The notes under the pieces are model-generated. The model did not search any database. It had not been told where the DNA came from and saw nothing but the letters and a program-made list of their open reading frames with translations. This document shows, in pieces, positions 35,229 to 43,985 of a stretch of DNA of 53,532 nucleotides. A program made the translations under genes and the position numbers. The DNA comes from Gammaproteobacteria bacterium (GTDB lineage: Bacteria; Pseudomonadota; Gammaproteobacteria; Pseudomonadales; Pseudohongiellaceae): contig VYCF01000045.1 of assembly GCA_009844085.1 (NCBI GenBank), forward strand, positions 1 to 53,532. The letters run 5' to 3'. Each line of letters starts with the position of its first letter. Position 1 is the first letter of the stretch.

Positions 35229-36172
35229 GCCGCCTCCCGCCGGTTCGCTTCTTCGGTCACCGTGCGGAACACGTCTTCGAGTTGCCCGCGCCGCACGTGG
35301 AATTCCTCGACGGGCCATTGCCGCTGCTGGGCGAGTTCGGAAATGCGCGCGAAAATCGGCTTGCCCGCGGAGAGAATCGTGAAACTCGCCTCGTCGAGCC
35401 GGTCCTGCTCGACGCCGGCGACTTCCGCCACGTCCGCCAGTTCCTGCGCGAGATCGAGTTCGCCGGCGAGCCGCACTTCAACCGCGTGGTGATAGCGCGA
35501 GCGTGCTTCGAGTTCGGCCGGCGTGCCGTCGGCGACGATTCTGCCTTCGTCGATGATGATTGCCCGGGTGCATACCGCGGTCACTTCCTCGAGGATGTGC
35601 GTGGAAACGACGACGATCTTGTCCCTGGCGAGGTTGCGGATCAGTTCGCGCACCTGGTTCTTCTGGTTCGGGTCGAGACCGTCGGTGGGCTCGTCGAGGA
35701 TCAGCACCTTGGGATCGTGCAGAATCGCCTGGGCCAGTCCCACCCGGCGCTTGAATCCCTTGGACAAGGTCTCGATGGTCTGATGCGCGACCGTTTTGAG
35801 CGCGACGTCGCGCATGACGCCGGCGATGCGCCGGTCCGCCTCTTCGCCGCGAAAACCGCGGATGCGGGCGATGAAGCGCAGGAACTCCACCGTCGTCATG
35901 TCACCGTAGCACGGCGCGCCTTCCGGCAAATAGCCGATCAGCGCCTTGGCTTCCAGCGGCTGCCCGCCGATATCGAAGCCATCGATGGTGACGCTGCCGG
36001 CGCTCGGCGCGAGAAAGCCGGTAATGACTTTCATCGTGGTTGACTTGCCGGCGCCGTTCGGCCCGAGGAAGCCGAGCACCTCGCCTTCCCGGACCTCGAA
36101 ACTCAGGTCGTCGACCGCGACGACCTGATCGAATTTCCTGGTCAGATTCCTGATCTCAATCACTGTTTCCAA
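35225..36172 (-). CDS. ABC transporter ATP-binding protein, GldA-like
   Basis: 315 aa. Walker A is GPNGAGKST (residues 37-45), the signature ETLSKGFKRRVGLAQAI (an LSKGF variant of LSGGQ typical for this group), Walker B ILDEPTDGLDPNQ, switch His in VVSTHILEEV. After about residue 225 there is a C-terminal domain common to ABC-2 ATPases. It is the first gene of the minus-strand ABC operon. Confidence 0.93.
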   Translation of the reverse strand: METVIEIRNLTRKFDQVVAVDDLSFEVREGEVLGFLGPNGAGKSTTMKVITGFLAPSAGSVTIDGFDIGGQPLEAKALIGYLPEGAPCYGDMTTVEFLRFIARIRGFRGEEADRRIAGVMRDVALKTVAHQTIETLSKGFKRRVGLAQAILHDPKVLILDEPTDGLDPNQKNQVRELIRNLARDKIVVVSTHILEEVTAVCTRAIIIDEGRIVADGTPAELEARSRYHHAVEVRLAGELDLAQELADVAEVAGVEQDRLDEASFTILSAGKPIFARISELAQQRQWPVEEFHVRRGQLEDVFRTVTEEANRREAA

Positions 36173-36294
36173 GATCCCCTGTCTATGCCCTAACTATGCT
36201 CGAAACATCCTGGCCCATCCACGGGCGCCCTTTTCAGGCACGCAAATATAAGTATGCCTTCGTGGATTTTCAAGATTGGGTGTCGGTCAGTGTG

Positions 36295-37644
36295 TCAGCG
36301 GCCCGCGCGGACGATGTGATCGTTGATCAGATTTTCCACCAGTTCCTGCTTGCCGCTGATCTGCGCGGGCTCGCCCGAGGCGGCGGCGATGTCGCGCAAT
36401 GCCGCGAGATCCAGTTCCCGGTTCTCGAAGCGTTCGCCGTCGCCGGAATCGAAGCTGGCGTAGCGTCCCTGCCTGAGCGAGTGCATTCTCGGGTCGCCGA
36501 GGACGCTGTCGGCGATCAGCAGTCCTCGCGCGAACGCGTCCATTCCGCCGATGTGGGCGATGAACATGTCCTCGATATCGGTCGATTCCCGCCTGATCTT
36601 GGCGTCAAAGTTGAGTCCGCCGCGTCCGAGTCCGCCCGCTTCGAGCACGACCATCATGCCGTGGACGCAATCGTACAGGTCGAGGGGGAACTGGTCGGTG
36701 TCCCAGCCGTTTTGCGGGTCGCCGCGATTGGCGTCGATCGACCCTAACAAATCCGCGTCCGCCGCCATGCGCAGATCGTGGGCGAACGGGTGTCCCGCCA
36801 GGGTGGCGTGGTTCGCTTCGATGTTCAACTTGAAATCGCCGGCCAGCCCATGGTGGCGCAGAAATCCGATCACCGTCTGGGCATCGAAATCGTATTGATG
36901 CTTCATCGGCTCCATCGGTTTGGGTTCGATCAGGAACGTGCCGTCGAATCCGATCGAACGGCCGTAGTCGCGGGCTTTTTCCAGGAATATCGCCATGTGT
37001 TCGAGTTCCTGGCGCGTGTCGGTATTCTGCAGGCAGGCATAGCCTTCGCGGCCGCCCCAGAAGACGTAGTTGCTACCGCCGAGTTCGACTGTTGCGTCGA
37101 GCGCCGCCTTGACCTGGGCCGCGGCTCGCGCGACGACGGCGAAATCGGGATTCGTCGCGGCGCCGTTCATGTAACGCGGGTGGGAAAACAGGTTCGCCGT
37201 GCCCCATAGCAGCCGCAATCCGGTCTCACGCTGCCGCTCCCCGGCGAGTTCGACCATCGCCCGCAGATTTTCTTCCGACTCCGCGACCGAGGCGCCTTCG
37301 CTTGCAAGATCGAAGTCGTGGAAACACCAGAAAGGCACGTTCAACTTGCTGAAAAACTCGAAAGCGGCATCGAGCCGGTCGCGCGAGCGGTCCATCGCGT
37401 CCGTTTTCACCGCCCAGGCGTGGCTGCGGGTTCCAGGCCCGAACGAGTCCGCGCCTTCCGCGCAAAACGTGTGCCAGTAGCAGACGGCAAAGCGGAGGTG
37501 CTCTTCCATCGTCTTGCCCGCCACCATGCGCGCCGGGTCATAAGCCTTGAAGGCAAGCGCATTGTCGGATTCGGGCCCCTCGTATCCGATCTGCCCGATG
37601 CCGGGAAAGTACTCCCGGTCTCCGACGAAAACTTTTCGACTCAT
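36295..37644 (-). CDS. xylA: Xylose isomerase
   Basis: 449 aa. It converts D-xylose to D-xylulose. Catalytic His109-Asp110 lie in WCFHDFDLA, the metal ligands in [18 protein letters not shown] and [12 protein letters not shown], and the second metal site in [20 protein letters not shown]. The length fits the class II enzymes (about 440). ATG 37644 ([15 protein letters not shown]) is chosen; the longer frame would add a basic stretch overlapping the 40-base gap after xylB. It is transcribed after xylB. Confidence 0.96.
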   Translation of the reverse strand: MSRKVFVGDREYFPGIGQIGYEGPESDNALAFKAYDPARMVAGKTMEEHLRFAVCYWHTFCAEGADSFGPGTRSHAWAVKTDAMDRSRDRLDAAFEFFSKLNVPFWCFHDFDLASEGASVAESEENLRAMVELAGERQRETGLRLLWGTANLFSHPRYMNGAATNPDFAVVARAAAQVKAALDATVELGGSNYVFWGGREGYACLQNTDTRQELEHMAIFLEKARDYGRSIGFDGTFLIEPKPMEPMKHQYDFDAQTVIGFLRHHGLAGDFKLNIEANHATLAGHPFAHDLRMAADADLLGSIDANRGDPQNGWDTDQFPLDLYDCVHGMMVVLEAGGLGRGGLNFDAKIRRESTDIEDMFIAHIGGMDAFARGLLIADSVLGDPRMHSLRQGRYASFDSGDGERFENRELDLAALRDIAAASGEPAQISGKQELVENLINDHIVRAGR

Positions 37645-37684
37645 TTTCCGTACCTTTCTCAATTTCTGGTCTTCAGTTCCGGGC

Positions 37685-39166
37685 TCAGGCGTAAAGCGAA
37701 GAGACCGCTTCCACCGCCTGCTGATATTGGCCATAGGCGTCTTCGTAGAATTTGATCGCGTCCTGCCCCGGCTCGCAACACAAGCCGTCGTTGCGAGTCA
37801 GGTTCGCGCGGCAGATTTCCGCGATCGAGGCGCCGGGTTCGAGCAGTTGCATGGCTTGCAGGGCCGCCCCGAAAGCCGCGCCTTCCTCTTGTTCGTATAC
37901 GGTTACCGGGGAGGCGCAGACGTCGGCGACGATTTGCCGCCATTCGCCGCTGTTGGCGCCGCCCCCCGTCAATACGATGTTTCTTGCTTCCACGCCGAGA
38001 GCGGCGAGTTCGTCAATGCCGAATTTCAATGCGAAGGTCGCGCCCTCGACCGCGGAGCGCAGGAAGTTCTCCGGCTTCATGTTGCGGCCGTCTAGGCCGA
38101 CGACGCAGCCGCGGGCCCTGGGAAGATTCGGCGTGCGTTCGCCATTGAAGAAAGGCAGTGTGATGACTCCTTCGGATCCGCGCGGCGCACGACTGACCTG
38201 CGATTCGAATCTCGCCAGGTCGACGCCGAGCAGGTCCCGCATCAGTTCGGTCGTGACGGTGCAATTCATCGTGCAGAGCAATGGCAGCCAGCCGCCTGTC
38301 GACGAACAGAAAGCCGCGATGTTGCCTTTCGGATCGATTACGGGCGCCTCAGCAAAGGCATACACCGTGCCCGAGGTACCCAGGCTCATCGTGACGTTGC
38401 CGGGGCTGACATTGCCGGTGCCGACGGCGCCCATCATGTTGTCGCCGCCGCCGATGGCCACGGGTATGCCGGCGGGAATGCCGATTTCCGCGGCCGCGGC
38501 GGCGCGCAACTCGCCGACCGGCTCGTTATCGATACGCAGGTGAGGCAGGCATTCGCTCAAGTCCCGGTCCGGGTCGACCGCGCGCAACATCGGGCGCGAC
38601 CAGTCGCGCCCGCGAATGTCGAGCAGGCCGGTGCCGGAGGCGTCGCCAGCTTCCATGCAGCGCTCGCCGGTCAGATAAAGATTCAGGTAATCGTGGGGCA
38701 GCAGAATAGCGTCGAGTTTTTCGTACGCTTGCGGGTGGTTTTTCTTCAGCCAGCGGATTTTCGACGCCGTGTAACCGGGAAGAATCGGGTTTCCCGCCTG
38801 TTCGATGCAGGCATCGAAACCGCCGGCTTCGCGCATGATTTCGGCGCATTCGACTTCGGTCGAGGTGTCGCACCACAACTTCACCGGCGCCAGTACCGAA
38901 TCGGCTTCATCGACGGCGACGAAACCGTGTTGCTGCCCGGAAACCGCAATCGCCAGGGCGGAGGCGCGGAGTTCCGGATCGACCCTCGAAAACGCGGCCT
39001 TCAGCGCGGACAGCCACCAGTCGGCCTGCTGCTCCGCGGCGCCGCTTTCGTCCTGATGGAGTTCCAGCGGAGCGGATTCCACCGCCGCGACCGTGCGCAA
39101 GTTCACATCGTAAAACACCAGCTTGAGTGCCTGGGTGCCCAGATCGATGCCGATAACGGTGTTCAA
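37685..39166 (-). CDS. xylB: Xylulokinase
   Basis: 493-aa FGGY-family kinase phosphorylating D-xylulose for the pentose phosphate pathway. [16 protein letters not shown] (ATP phosphate loop, residues 5-20), SGQQHGFV, catalytic-region [33 protein letters not shown] and [18 protein letters not shown] are the family motifs. The start is TTG (39166), overlapped by the stop of a five-codon frame with its own good ribosome site. It is first in the xylB-xylA operon and divergent from the symporter. Confidence 0.95.
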   Translation of the reverse strand: MNTVIGIDLGTQALKLVFYDVNLRTVAAVESAPLELHQDESGAAEQQADWWLSALKAAFSRVDPELRASALAIAVSGQQHGFVAVDEADSVLAPVKLWCDTSTEVECAEIMREAGGFDACIEQAGNPILPGYTASKIRWLKKNHPQAYEKLDAILLPHDYLNLYLTGERCMEAGDASGTGLLDIRGRDWSRPMLRAVDPDRDLSECLPHLRIDNEPVGELRAAAAAEIGIPAGIPVAIGGGDNMMGAVGTGNVSPGNVTMSLGTSGTVYAFAEAPVIDPKGNIAAFCSSTGGWLPLLCTMNCTVTTELMRDLLGVDLARFESQVSRAPRGSEGVITLPFFNGERTPNLPRARGCVVGLDGRNMKPENFLRSAVEGATFALKFGIDELAALGVEARNIVLTGGGANSGEWRQIVADVCASPVTVYEQEEGAAFGAALQAMQLLEPGASIAEICRANLTRNDGLCCEPGQDAIKFYEDAYGQYQQAVEAVSSLYA

Positions 39167-39180
39167 AGTCGGTTTTCCAT
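39163..39180 (-). other. Five-codon frame overlapping the xylB start
   Basis: ATG-GAA-AAC-CGA-CTT-TGA (39180-39163) is preceded by AGGA at good spacing, and its stop codon overlaps the TTG start of xylB (TTGA). The only ribosome site visible for xylB is the one of this mini-frame, so xylB may be translated by re-initiation. Confidence 0.4.
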
Positions 39181-39221
39181 TTGTTTTCCTGCCCGATAGT
39201 CCTGTTTACAAGACCCGCGTA

Positions 39222-39250
39222 ATCGTAGATTCTTGACCCGCCCGAAACAA
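39222..39250 (-). promoter_or_regulatory. Candidate promoter of xylB-xylA
   Basis: On the minus strand TTGTTT (39250-39245), 17 bases, then TACGAT (39227-39222), 56 bases before the xylB start. No clear XylR or LacI-type operator palindrome was found in the 106-base divergent gap. Confidence 0.4.
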
Positions 39251-39272
39251 GGACCAACACAGGATCCGGCCC

Positions 39273-40940
39273 ATGCCTTCGCTCAGCACACTCGACTGGA
39301 TCGTCATCGCCGCCTATTTCGGCGTGTTGCTGGCGCTGGTTCTGGCCGTCACGCGCCGGCAGCAGACTTCGACCGATTACTTTCTCGCCGGCCGCAATGT
39401 CGGATTCTTCGCCATCGGCGCGTCGATTTTTGCATCGAACATCGGCTCCGAGCACATCGTCGGCCTGGCGGGGCAAGGCGCGTCTACCGGCCTCGCCATG
39501 GCGCATTACGAGTTGCATGCCTGGATCGTCGTCCTGCTCGCCTGGGTCTTCGTTCCCTTTTACTACCAGGCCGGCGTATTCACCATGCCGGAATTTCTCG
39601 AGCGGCGGTTCGGGCCGACGCCGCGCTGGATCCTTTCGCTGGTGTCGCTCGCGGCCTATGTGCTCACCAAGGTTTCGGTGACGGTGTATGCCGGGGCGAT
39701 CATCTTCAGCACCTTGCTGCCCGACACGTTTGGCAGCCCGGAGGCGGCGTTCTGGGTCGGCGCCGTGGTGACGGTTCTGCTTACCGGCTTGTACACCGTC
39801 GCCGGAGGCCTGCGGGCGGTGCTGTACACCGACTCCGCCCAGGCAATAGTGCTCTTGATCGGCTCAGGAGCCATCACCTGGTTCGGCTTGCAGCAGCTCG
39901 GCGGCTGGGGCGAACTGCAAGCCTTCGCGGCGGCCAATGTCGCCGAATACGCCCTTTGGCGGCCGCTTTCCGATCCTGAATTTCCCTGGCTCGGCATCCT
40001 GATAGCATCGCCCATCGTCGGCATCTGGTACTGGTGTACCGACCAGTACATCGTCCAGCGAACGCTGGCGGCGAAGAATCTGACCGAAGCGCGGCGCGGC
40101 GCGCTCTGGGGCGCTTTTCTCAAGGTCTGGCCGGTTTTCATCTTTCTCGTGCCGGGGCTGATCGGCGCCGCTCTCAACGCCAGGGGATTGTTGCAGATCC
40201 CGCTCGACTCAGCCGGTAATCCGGTTGGCGATCAGGTTTTTCCGACGATGGTGGTTTCCCTGCTGCCGGCGGGTTTGCGCGGGCTCGTCGTAGCAGGTTT
40301 GCTTGCGGCGCTGATGAGTTCACTGTCCTCGTTGTTCAATTCCACCGCTACGCTGTTTACCGTGGATATCTACGAAAAACTGAGACCGAAGGCCACCGAG
40401 CAGCAGATTGTCGCTGTCGGCAGAATGGCGACCGGGGTGGTCATCGTCCTCGGCCTGATCTGGATTCCGATCATGCCAGCGGTTTCCGAGAGAGGGCTTT
40501 ATCAATACCTGCAAAACGTCCAGAGCTATCTCGCGCCGCCGATCACGGCAGTGTTTCTGCTCGGGATTTTCAATCAGCGCGTCAATTCACGAGGCGCGGT
40601 GTGGGGAATGGGCCTCGGCTTCGTGCTCGGCATGACCAAGCTCGGCCTGCAGGCGGTATTCGGCGCCGGCAAGATCGAGAATCCGGCCTTGCTGGCCGCG
40701 ATAGCCGATCTCAATTTCCTGTACTTTTCCGGGCTGCTGTTCCTGATTTGCCTCGGCGTGATTATCGTGTTCTCCCGCGGGGAGGCTGCGCCGGAACCGG
40801 CACAGCTTCGCGGCCTGACCCTGGCGCACATGGACCGCGAAGCAGTGCGCGCGAGCTGGGATAGAAAGGATGTCGTTGCCACCGCGGTCGTCCTCGGCCT
40901 CGTCGCCACCGTGTACCTGTACTTCTCCTTCTGGGTCTAG
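39273..40940 (+). CDS. Sodium:solute symporter (SGLT-like), probable xylose uptake
   Basis: 555 aa, with about 14 membrane helices. STDYFLAGRNVGFFAIGASI and ASNIGSEHIVGLAGQGASTG (about residues 50-75) are hallmarks of the SGLT branch of the SSS family. YTVAGGLRAVLYTDSAQAIV and LMSSLSSLFNSTATLFTVDI carry the sodium-site serines and asparagine. Known relatives carry glucose, galactose, myo-inositol or xylose with Na+. Divergent placement against xylB-xylA makes xylose the most likely substrate (inference). Its TAG stop is part of the ribosome site of the next gene (TAGGAG). Confidence 0.9.
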   Translation: MPSLSTLDWIVIAAYFGVLLALVLAVTRRQQTSTDYFLAGRNVGFFAIGASIFASNIGSEHIVGLAGQGASTGLAMAHYELHAWIVVLLAWVFVPFYYQAGVFTMPEFLERRFGPTPRWILSLVSLAAYVLTKVSVTVYAGAIIFSTLLPDTFGSPEAAFWVGAVVTVLLTGLYTVAGGLRAVLYTDSAQAIVLLIGSGAITWFGLQQLGGWGELQAFAAANVAEYALWRPLSDPEFPWLGILIASPIVGIWYWCTDQYIVQRTLAAKNLTEARRGALWGAFLKVWPVFIFLVPGLIGAALNARGLLQIPLDSAGNPVGDQVFPTMVVSLLPAGLRGLVVAGLLAALMSSLSSLFNSTATLFTVDIYEKLRPKATEQQIVAVGRMATGVVIVLGLIWIPIMPAVSERGLYQYLQNVQSYLAPPITAVFLLGIFNQRVNSRGAVWGMGLGFVLGMTKLGLQAVFGAGKIENPALLAAIADLNFLYFSGLLFLICLGVIIVFSRGEAAPEPAQLRGLTLAHMDREAVRASWDRKDVVATAVVLGLVATVYLYFSFWV

Positions 40941-40950
40941 GAGACTTTCC

Positions 40951-41103
40951 ATGGCGAACCACTCCCGAAGAACAGTCCGGCTTGCTTCATGGTTCATGGC
41001 GCTGTTTTTGCTGGCCGCCTGCGGCCAGAAGGGTGGCCTCGTACGCCCGGAAGCTGCGGAATCCTTCACACAGCCCTCGCCGGCTGCCGTTAATTCTCAT
41101 TGA
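40951..41103 (+). CDS. lptM: LptM (YifL)-like small lipoprotein
   Basis: 50 aa. It has a signal peptide with lipobox LLAACGQKGGLVRPE (mature Cys at residue 25), then a short Pro/Ser tail. Known: YifL/LptM is a tiny lipoprotein encoded before dapF or lysA that helps mature the LPS translocon LptD. The CGxKGxL start of the mature protein is its signature. ATG 40951 with TAGGAG ahead. The gene stands 24 bases before lysA, the conserved location. Confidence 0.85.
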   Translation: MANHSRRTVRLASWFMALFLLAACGQKGGLVRPEAAESFTQPSPAAVNSH

Positions 41104-41127
41104 GTTCTTCTTTCAGAGCCGAAAACG

Positions 41128-42375
41128 ATGGATCACTTCCTGTATCGTGGCGAGGAATTGTTTGCCGAAGACGTAGCCGTTGCCGAAATCGCGAACAGCG
41201 TCGGTACGCCTTGCTACGTCTATTCCCGGGCAACACTTGAGCGCCATTACCGGGTCTATCGCGAAGCGCTCGGGGAACTCGACGGGCTCGTCTGTTTCGC
41301 CGTAAAGGCCAATTCCAACCTGGCGGTATTGAATGTGCTCGCCCGGCTCGGCAGCGGTTTCGATATCGTTTCGGGAGGCGAACTTCAGCGCGTACTCGCC
41401 GCGGGCGGCGATGCGGGCAAGACGGTTTTTTCCGGTCCGGGCAAGAGCGCCGCGGAGATCCGGCAGGCGCTCGAAGCCGGAATTTGCTGTTTCAATGTCG
41501 AGTCGGAAGCGGAACTCGAGCGCATCAACGACATCGCGGGGCTCAGTGGTCGCGTCGCCCCCGTTTCGCTGCGCATCAATCCGGACGTCGACGCCGGTAC
41601 GCATCCCTATATCGCCACCGGTCTGAAGGAAAGCAAGTTCGGCATTCCCGCCGAACGTGCTTTAACGCTTTATCGGCGCGCCGAACGACTGCCGGCGATC
41701 GATCCGGTCGGGATCGACTGCCATATCGGTTCGCAATTGACCGGCGTCGAGCCATTCCTCGACGCCATCGACCGGCTGATGCCGATCGTCGAGGAACTCG
41801 CGGGCGAGGGCATCCGGCTGCGGCATTTCGACATGGGCGGGGGACTCGGCGTTCGCTATGGCGACGAGGAGCCGCCGCAGCCCGATGAACTGATGCGGGC
41901 TGTTGCGGACCGTTTCCGCGGCCGCGAGCTTGAACTCGTGATCGAACCCGGCCGTTCGATCGCCGCCAACGCCGGAATCTTCGTAACCGGCATTGAATAC
42001 CTGAAATCGAATTCGGCGCGCAATTTCGCCATCGTCGACGGCGCCATGAACGATTTGCTGCGCCCCGCTCTCTACGGCGCCTGGCAGGAGATCGTCCCGG
42101 TCAGCCGGCGGCAAGAGAACACGACGAATTACGACGTCGTTGGGCCGGTTTGCGAGTCGGCCGATTTTCTTGGCAAGGACCGTGAACTGTGCGTACAGCC
42201 CGGCGACCTGCTTGCGGTGCGCGGCGCCGGCGCATATGGATTCGTCATGAGCAGCAATTACAACTCTCGTGCGCGCGCGGCGGAAGTCATGGTCGACGGC
42301 GGTGACTTCCACGTCGTACGGCGGCGCGAGGAACTCGACGCGCAATTGGCGCTCGAGTCCATCCTGCCCGAATGA
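41128..42375 (+). CDS. lysA: Diaminopimelate decarboxylase
   Basis: 415 aa. It turns meso-diaminopimelate into lysine using PLP. The PLP lysine is Lys60 (VCFAVKANSNLAVLN). HIGSQL, FDMGGGLGVRY and EPGRSIAANAG bind the cofactor phosphate. GPVCESADFLGKDR holds the catalytic Cys, and GAYGFVMSSNYNSRARAAEV the C-terminal active-site part. Normal length. It is followed by dapF, the previous enzyme of the pathway. Confidence 0.97.
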   Translation: MDHFLYRGEELFAEDVAVAEIANSVGTPCYVYSRATLERHYRVYREALGELDGLVCFAVKANSNLAVLNVLARLGSGFDIVSGGELQRVLAAGGDAGKTVFSGPGKSAAEIRQALEAGICCFNVESEAELERINDIAGLSGRVAPVSLRINPDVDAGTHPYIATGLKESKFGIPAERALTLYRRAERLPAIDPVGIDCHIGSQLTGVEPFLDAIDRLMPIVEELAGEGIRLRHFDMGGGLGVRYGDEEPPQPDELMRAVADRFRGRELELVIEPGRSIAANAGIFVTGIEYLKSNSARNFAIVDGAMNDLLRPALYGAWQEIVPVSRRQENTTNYDVVGPVCESADFLGKDRELCVQPGDLLAVRGAGAYGFVMSSNYNSRARAAEVMVDGGDFHVVRRREELDAQLALESILPE

Positions 42376-42400
42376 AACCGACATAGCCGAGATCGACGCC

Positions 42401-43237
42401 ATGAAAATCAGCTTCACCAAGATGCACGGGCTGGGCAACGATTTCATGATCGTCGACAGTACCGCGACCGGCTTCGAACTGCCGGTTGACCGGATTGCCG
42501 CCCTGGCGGACCGCAGGCGCGGCGTCGGTTTCGATCAATTGCTGGTACTCGAAGCGAGCGGCGATCAAGGGGTCGATTTCCACTATCGGATCTTCAATCC
42601 CGATGGACTTGAGGTGGAGCATTGCGGCAACGGGGTCCGCTGCCTTGCCCGTTACATCGCCGACAAGGGTCTCAGCGAACGCAATCCGATCGTCGTTTCC
42701 ACCGTCAATCGTACGCTGGAATTGCGCCTGCTCGACAATGGCGAGGTGTCGGTGGACATGGGCAGCCCGGACTTCACACCGTCGTCATTGCCACTCAGGG
42801 CCGAGCGCCGGCAGGCGCTTTACCGGCGCGAACTCGAGGCAATCGGAGATGCCGTGGACTTCGCCGCCTTGTCGATGGGCAATCCCCACGCGGTAATTCA
42901 GGTTGAAGACCTGGCAAATACTGCCGTAAAGACAATAGGAAAGGCGCTCGGAAGCCATGCGGACTTTCCGGCCGGCGTGAACGTTGGCTTCATGCAGGTT
43001 GAAAACCGTAATCGTATCCGGCTGCGCGTATATGAACGGGGTCCGGGAGAAACTCCGGCATGCGGCAGCGGCGCCTGCGCAGCGGCGGTCAGCGGAATCG
43101 AGGCGGGCTTGCTCGACAGCCCGGTAGCGGTGGAGTTGACCGGGGGTGAATTGAAAATCGACTGGCAAGGCGGCCCGGCGCCGGTTTTCATGTCCGGGCC
43201 GGCGCAAGCCGTATACGAGGGAACGGTCGACGTATGA
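42401..43237 (+). CDS. dapF: Diaminopimelate epimerase
   Basis: 278 aa. It interconverts LL- and meso-diaminopimelate without cofactor, using two cysteines. Cys75 in VEHCGNGVRC and the second in ETPACGSGACAAAV are present. KMHGLGNDFMIVD is the N-terminal signature. ATG 42401 is chosen: the frame upstream overlaps the lysA end. It overlaps the DUF484 gene by 4 bases. Confidence 0.97.
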   Translation: MKISFTKMHGLGNDFMIVDSTATGFELPVDRIAALADRRRGVGFDQLLVLEASGDQGVDFHYRIFNPDGLEVEHCGNGVRCLARYIADKGLSERNPIVVSTVNRTLELRLLDNGEVSVDMGSPDFTPSSLPLRAERRQALYRRELEAIGDAVDFAALSMGNPHAVIQVEDLANTAVKTIGKALGSHADFPAGVNVGFMQVENRNRIRLRVYERGPGETPACGSGACAAAVSGIEAGLLDSPVAVELTGGELKIDWQGGPAPVFMSGPAQAVYEGTVDV

Positions 43238-43959
43238 ACAAGAAAGCGACAATCCCGGCGGGACAGTCCGGCATCGAAGCGGTTGAATTGACAGCCGAAC
43301 AGGTCGCCGGATTTCTTGGAACGCATCCGGAGTTTTTTCTCGAACACGAGAAACTGCTGACGGAACTGTCGTTGCCCCATGACTCGGGCAAGGCCGTTTC
43401 ACTGCTCGAACATCAGGTCATGCTCTTGCGGCGGCGGTTTGACAATACCAGCCGCAAACTCGGCGAATTGCTCGAAAACGGCCGCCGCAGCGAGCAGTTG
43501 TTCGGCATTACCCGGGAACTCGTACTGGCCTTGCTGGAAACGCGCAATGCGGAACAGGCGATCGCCGTGACCAGGGGACATCTGCTCAGCCGTACCGGTG
43601 TTGAAGCGCTGGAAGTGATTTTCCTGAACAATCACCGCCGGGCGCCCGGCGGCGGTTTGCGCGTCGAGGACGCGGCGATGATCGTGGACGAGTTTCACGA
43701 TGTGTTCCGTCTCAACAAGGCGCATTGCGGCCCGCAAAGCGAGACGCTTCTGCAGTGGCTGTTTCCCGACGGTAGCGCGCGTGTGCAGTCGACCGCGCTG
43801 TGTCCGGTCAAGGCGGACGGCGCGCCATTGGCGCTATTGGCGCTCGGACAGAGATCGCCCGACTATTTCACCGTCCAGATGGAAACGCTTTTCCTCGATT
43901 TTATTGCCGAAGTCATGGGAGCCATGTTCACATTGCACCTGGAAGCCGCCACTGATTGA
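43234..43959 (+). CDS. DUF484 family protein (GAF-like)
   Basis: 241 aa. It begins with VAGFLGTHPEFFLEHEKLLT (about residues 24-43), the hallmark of DUF484, followed by a helical linker and a GAF-like domain; it ends VQMETLFLDFIAEVMGAMFT. Function unknown. In many gammaproteobacteria it lies between dapF and xerC. Here it starts within the dapF stop (ATGA) but is followed by a glycosyltransferase instead of xerC. Confidence 0.92.
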   Translation: MNKKATIPAGQSGIEAVELTAEQVAGFLGTHPEFFLEHEKLLTELSLPHDSGKAVSLLEHQVMLLRRRFDNTSRKLGELLENGRRSEQLFGITRELVLALLETRNAEQAIAVTRGHLLSRTGVEALEVIFLNNHRRAPGGGLRVEDAAMIVDEFHDVFRLNKAHCGPQSETLLQWLFPDGSARVQSTALCPVKADGAPLALLALGQRSPDYFTVQMETLFLDFIAEVMGAMFTLHLEAATD

Positions 43960-43985
43960 TACCGGGCGGCCAGGTACAGGACTTC

